A stretch of DNA of 64,000 bases from UBA11222 sp049323435 (GTDB lineage Bacteria; Pseudomonadota; Alphaproteobacteria; UBA11222), in assembly GCA_049323435.1 (NCBI GenBank), contig JBMOMX010000012.1, forward strand, positions 62,001 to 126,000, in the 5' to 3' direction. Below the pieces are notes generated by a model that saw only the letters and a program-made list of their open reading frames with translations, was not told the origin of the DNA and made no database searches. The translations under genes were made by a program, and so were the position numbers. Shown here piece after piece: positions 63,239 to 64,000 of this stretch (position 1 is its first letter; every line of letters begins with the position of its first letter).

Positions 63239-64000
63239 GACGCGCCTTCCGGGTTGGGCGGCGTTTTGTAGGTAACATCCACCAGCGCGCCATCCGAAAC
63301 ATATTCCTGACCGACAGTAATAACGTTTTCAACCTTGCGCAGTCCGGTAATCCAGACGCCATCAGACGTGTTGGCAATAATGGTAACCGGCATAAACCGG
63401 GCGCGGCTTTCGCCATCCACGATGCGCACGCCGATAATGCCCGCATCATTCAGGGTCAGAATGGCGGGCGAAATAAAATGCGCCTCGACGGGCGCCGTGC
63501 GTATGCGTATGTCGGCGGTAATCCCGTCACGCAGGATATTTTCCGGATTTGGGGTTTCCAGTTCAATCCGGAAAGTCCGTGTGGCGGGATCGGCGGTGCT
63601 GGCGATAAAACGCACCACACCCTGCACCGTCTCGCCGGTAATCAGTTGCGCGCCGCCCGTGTCGCCAACCCGGAAGGCGTTGATGTCACGCTCGGACACC
63701 TGGCCGATTAGCAGCATGGGGTCGCTATCCACAATACGGGCGCAGATGCCGCCTTCATTCAGGAAATCACCTATTTCAACGGGTAGCGCCTCGACCACGC
63801 CATCAAAAGGGGCGGTGATGCTGATATCGGACATGGCGATTTCGGCGCGTTTCAGGGCGGCCTGCGCCGCGTCCAGTGCAGCCTTTGCAGCCGCCACCTG
63901 GCTGGACGAGCGGTGACCCTTGCGTGCGAGTTCTGTTGCTGCGGTGTAATCCAGCCTGCGGCTGGCGACCAGTGCGCGGGCTTCATCCGAATTGGCGCCG
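63235..64000 (-). CDS. RND efflux periplasmic adaptor (MFP/HlyD family), N-terminus missing
   Basis: The frame runs off the right edge, so the N-terminal signal and part of the lipoyl domain are absent. Visible parts are the alpha hairpin (ARKGHRSSSQVAAAKAALDA), the second half of the lipoyl domain (DISITAPFDGVVEALPVEIG), a beta-barrel and a membrane-proximal domain. It joins the RND pump to an outer-membrane channel. Translationally coupled to the pump by a four-base overlap. Confidence 0.93.
   Translation of the reverse strand, partial: GANSDEARALVASRRLDYTAATELARKGHRSSSQVAAAKAALDAAQAALKRAEIAMSDISITAPFDGVVEALPVEIGDFLNEGGICARIVDSDPMLLIGQVSERDINAFRVGDTGGAQLITGETVQGVVRFIASTADPATRTFRIELETPNPENILRDGITADIRIRTAPVEAHFISPAILTLNDAGIIGVRIVDGESRARFMPVTIIANTSDGVWITGLRKVENVITVGQEYVSDGALVDVTYKTPPNPEGAS

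Overview
This window is a chromosomal segment of an alphaproteobacterium of moderate GC content (I judge the mid-50s per cent by eye). The evidence is a conserved core gene order (rpsF-rpsR-DUF2232-rplI-dnaB-alr-mlaE-mlaF-radA-cvpA-purF-SDR), the order glyA-nrdR-ribD-ribE-ribBX-ribH-nusB-thiL, a MucR/Ros-type regulator, an LdtR-type MarR regulator, ALA-synthase-type HemA, and the alphaproteobacterial flagellin regulators FlbT and FlaF. I cannot fix the order or genus from sequence alone.

Layout. 1-5 kb: the end of a hybrid histidine kinase, a MoxR ATPase with its VWA partner, a flagellin with a sigma-54 promoter, and an orphan Hpt protein. 5-8.4 kb: clpS-clpA and a His/Cys-rich secreted protein. 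8.4-19.5 kb: one long minus-strand housekeeping block from rpsF down to an SDR gene. 19.7-23.8 kb: carboxylesterase, fabD, a compound palindromic repeat array, hemB. 23.9-32.5 kb: a triple-PAS membrane kinase, a valine-degradation cluster (isobutyryl-CoA dehydrogenase, 3-hydroxyisobutyryl-CoA hydrolase, mmsB), a PAS protein divergent from ldtR, and gcdH. 32.7-40.2 kb: two tandem globin-coupled chemoreceptors, hemA, two small conserved genes, a PIF1-like helicase, and mucR. 40.5-48.4 kb: the glyA/riboflavin/nusB/thiL operon, a FliL-like secreted protein and a DUF502 membrane protein. 48.5-51.2 kb: a thiolase-like/DUF35 pair and a sulfotransferase. 51.3-58.3 kb: a flagellar island with a divergent flagellin, flaG, a TPR-OGT glycosyltransferase, flbT, flaF and tandem near-identical flagellins. 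58.3-64 kb: a CPA2 antiporter, an RND pump and the truncated start of its adaptor.

The flagellar parts fit together. Every flagellin whose upstream region is visible has a GG-N10-GC sigma-54 promoter, FlaF and FlbT are the usual flagellin post-transcriptional regulators, and the OGT-like protein is a candidate flagellin glycosyltransferase. No CRISPR array, prophage, insertion sequence, tRNA or rRNA gene was seen.

Points most worth a second look: (1) the 100-N gap at 56128 is flanked by an exact 127-base duplication that looks like a de Bruijn overlap, so the apparent third tandem flagellin is probably not real; (2) the tandem flagellins are almost identical over 913 bases although their promoters have diverged; (3) a 20-base perfect palindrome lies just upstream of hemA; (4) two GTGA-N6-TTACA sites lie 32 bases apart between a PAS gene and ldtR; (5) the OGT-like enzyme has Leu where the family has the donor-site His; (6) RibBX has a zinc-less cyclohydrolase II domain; (7) the A-x-B-A'-x'-B' repeat array lies between fabD and hemB.
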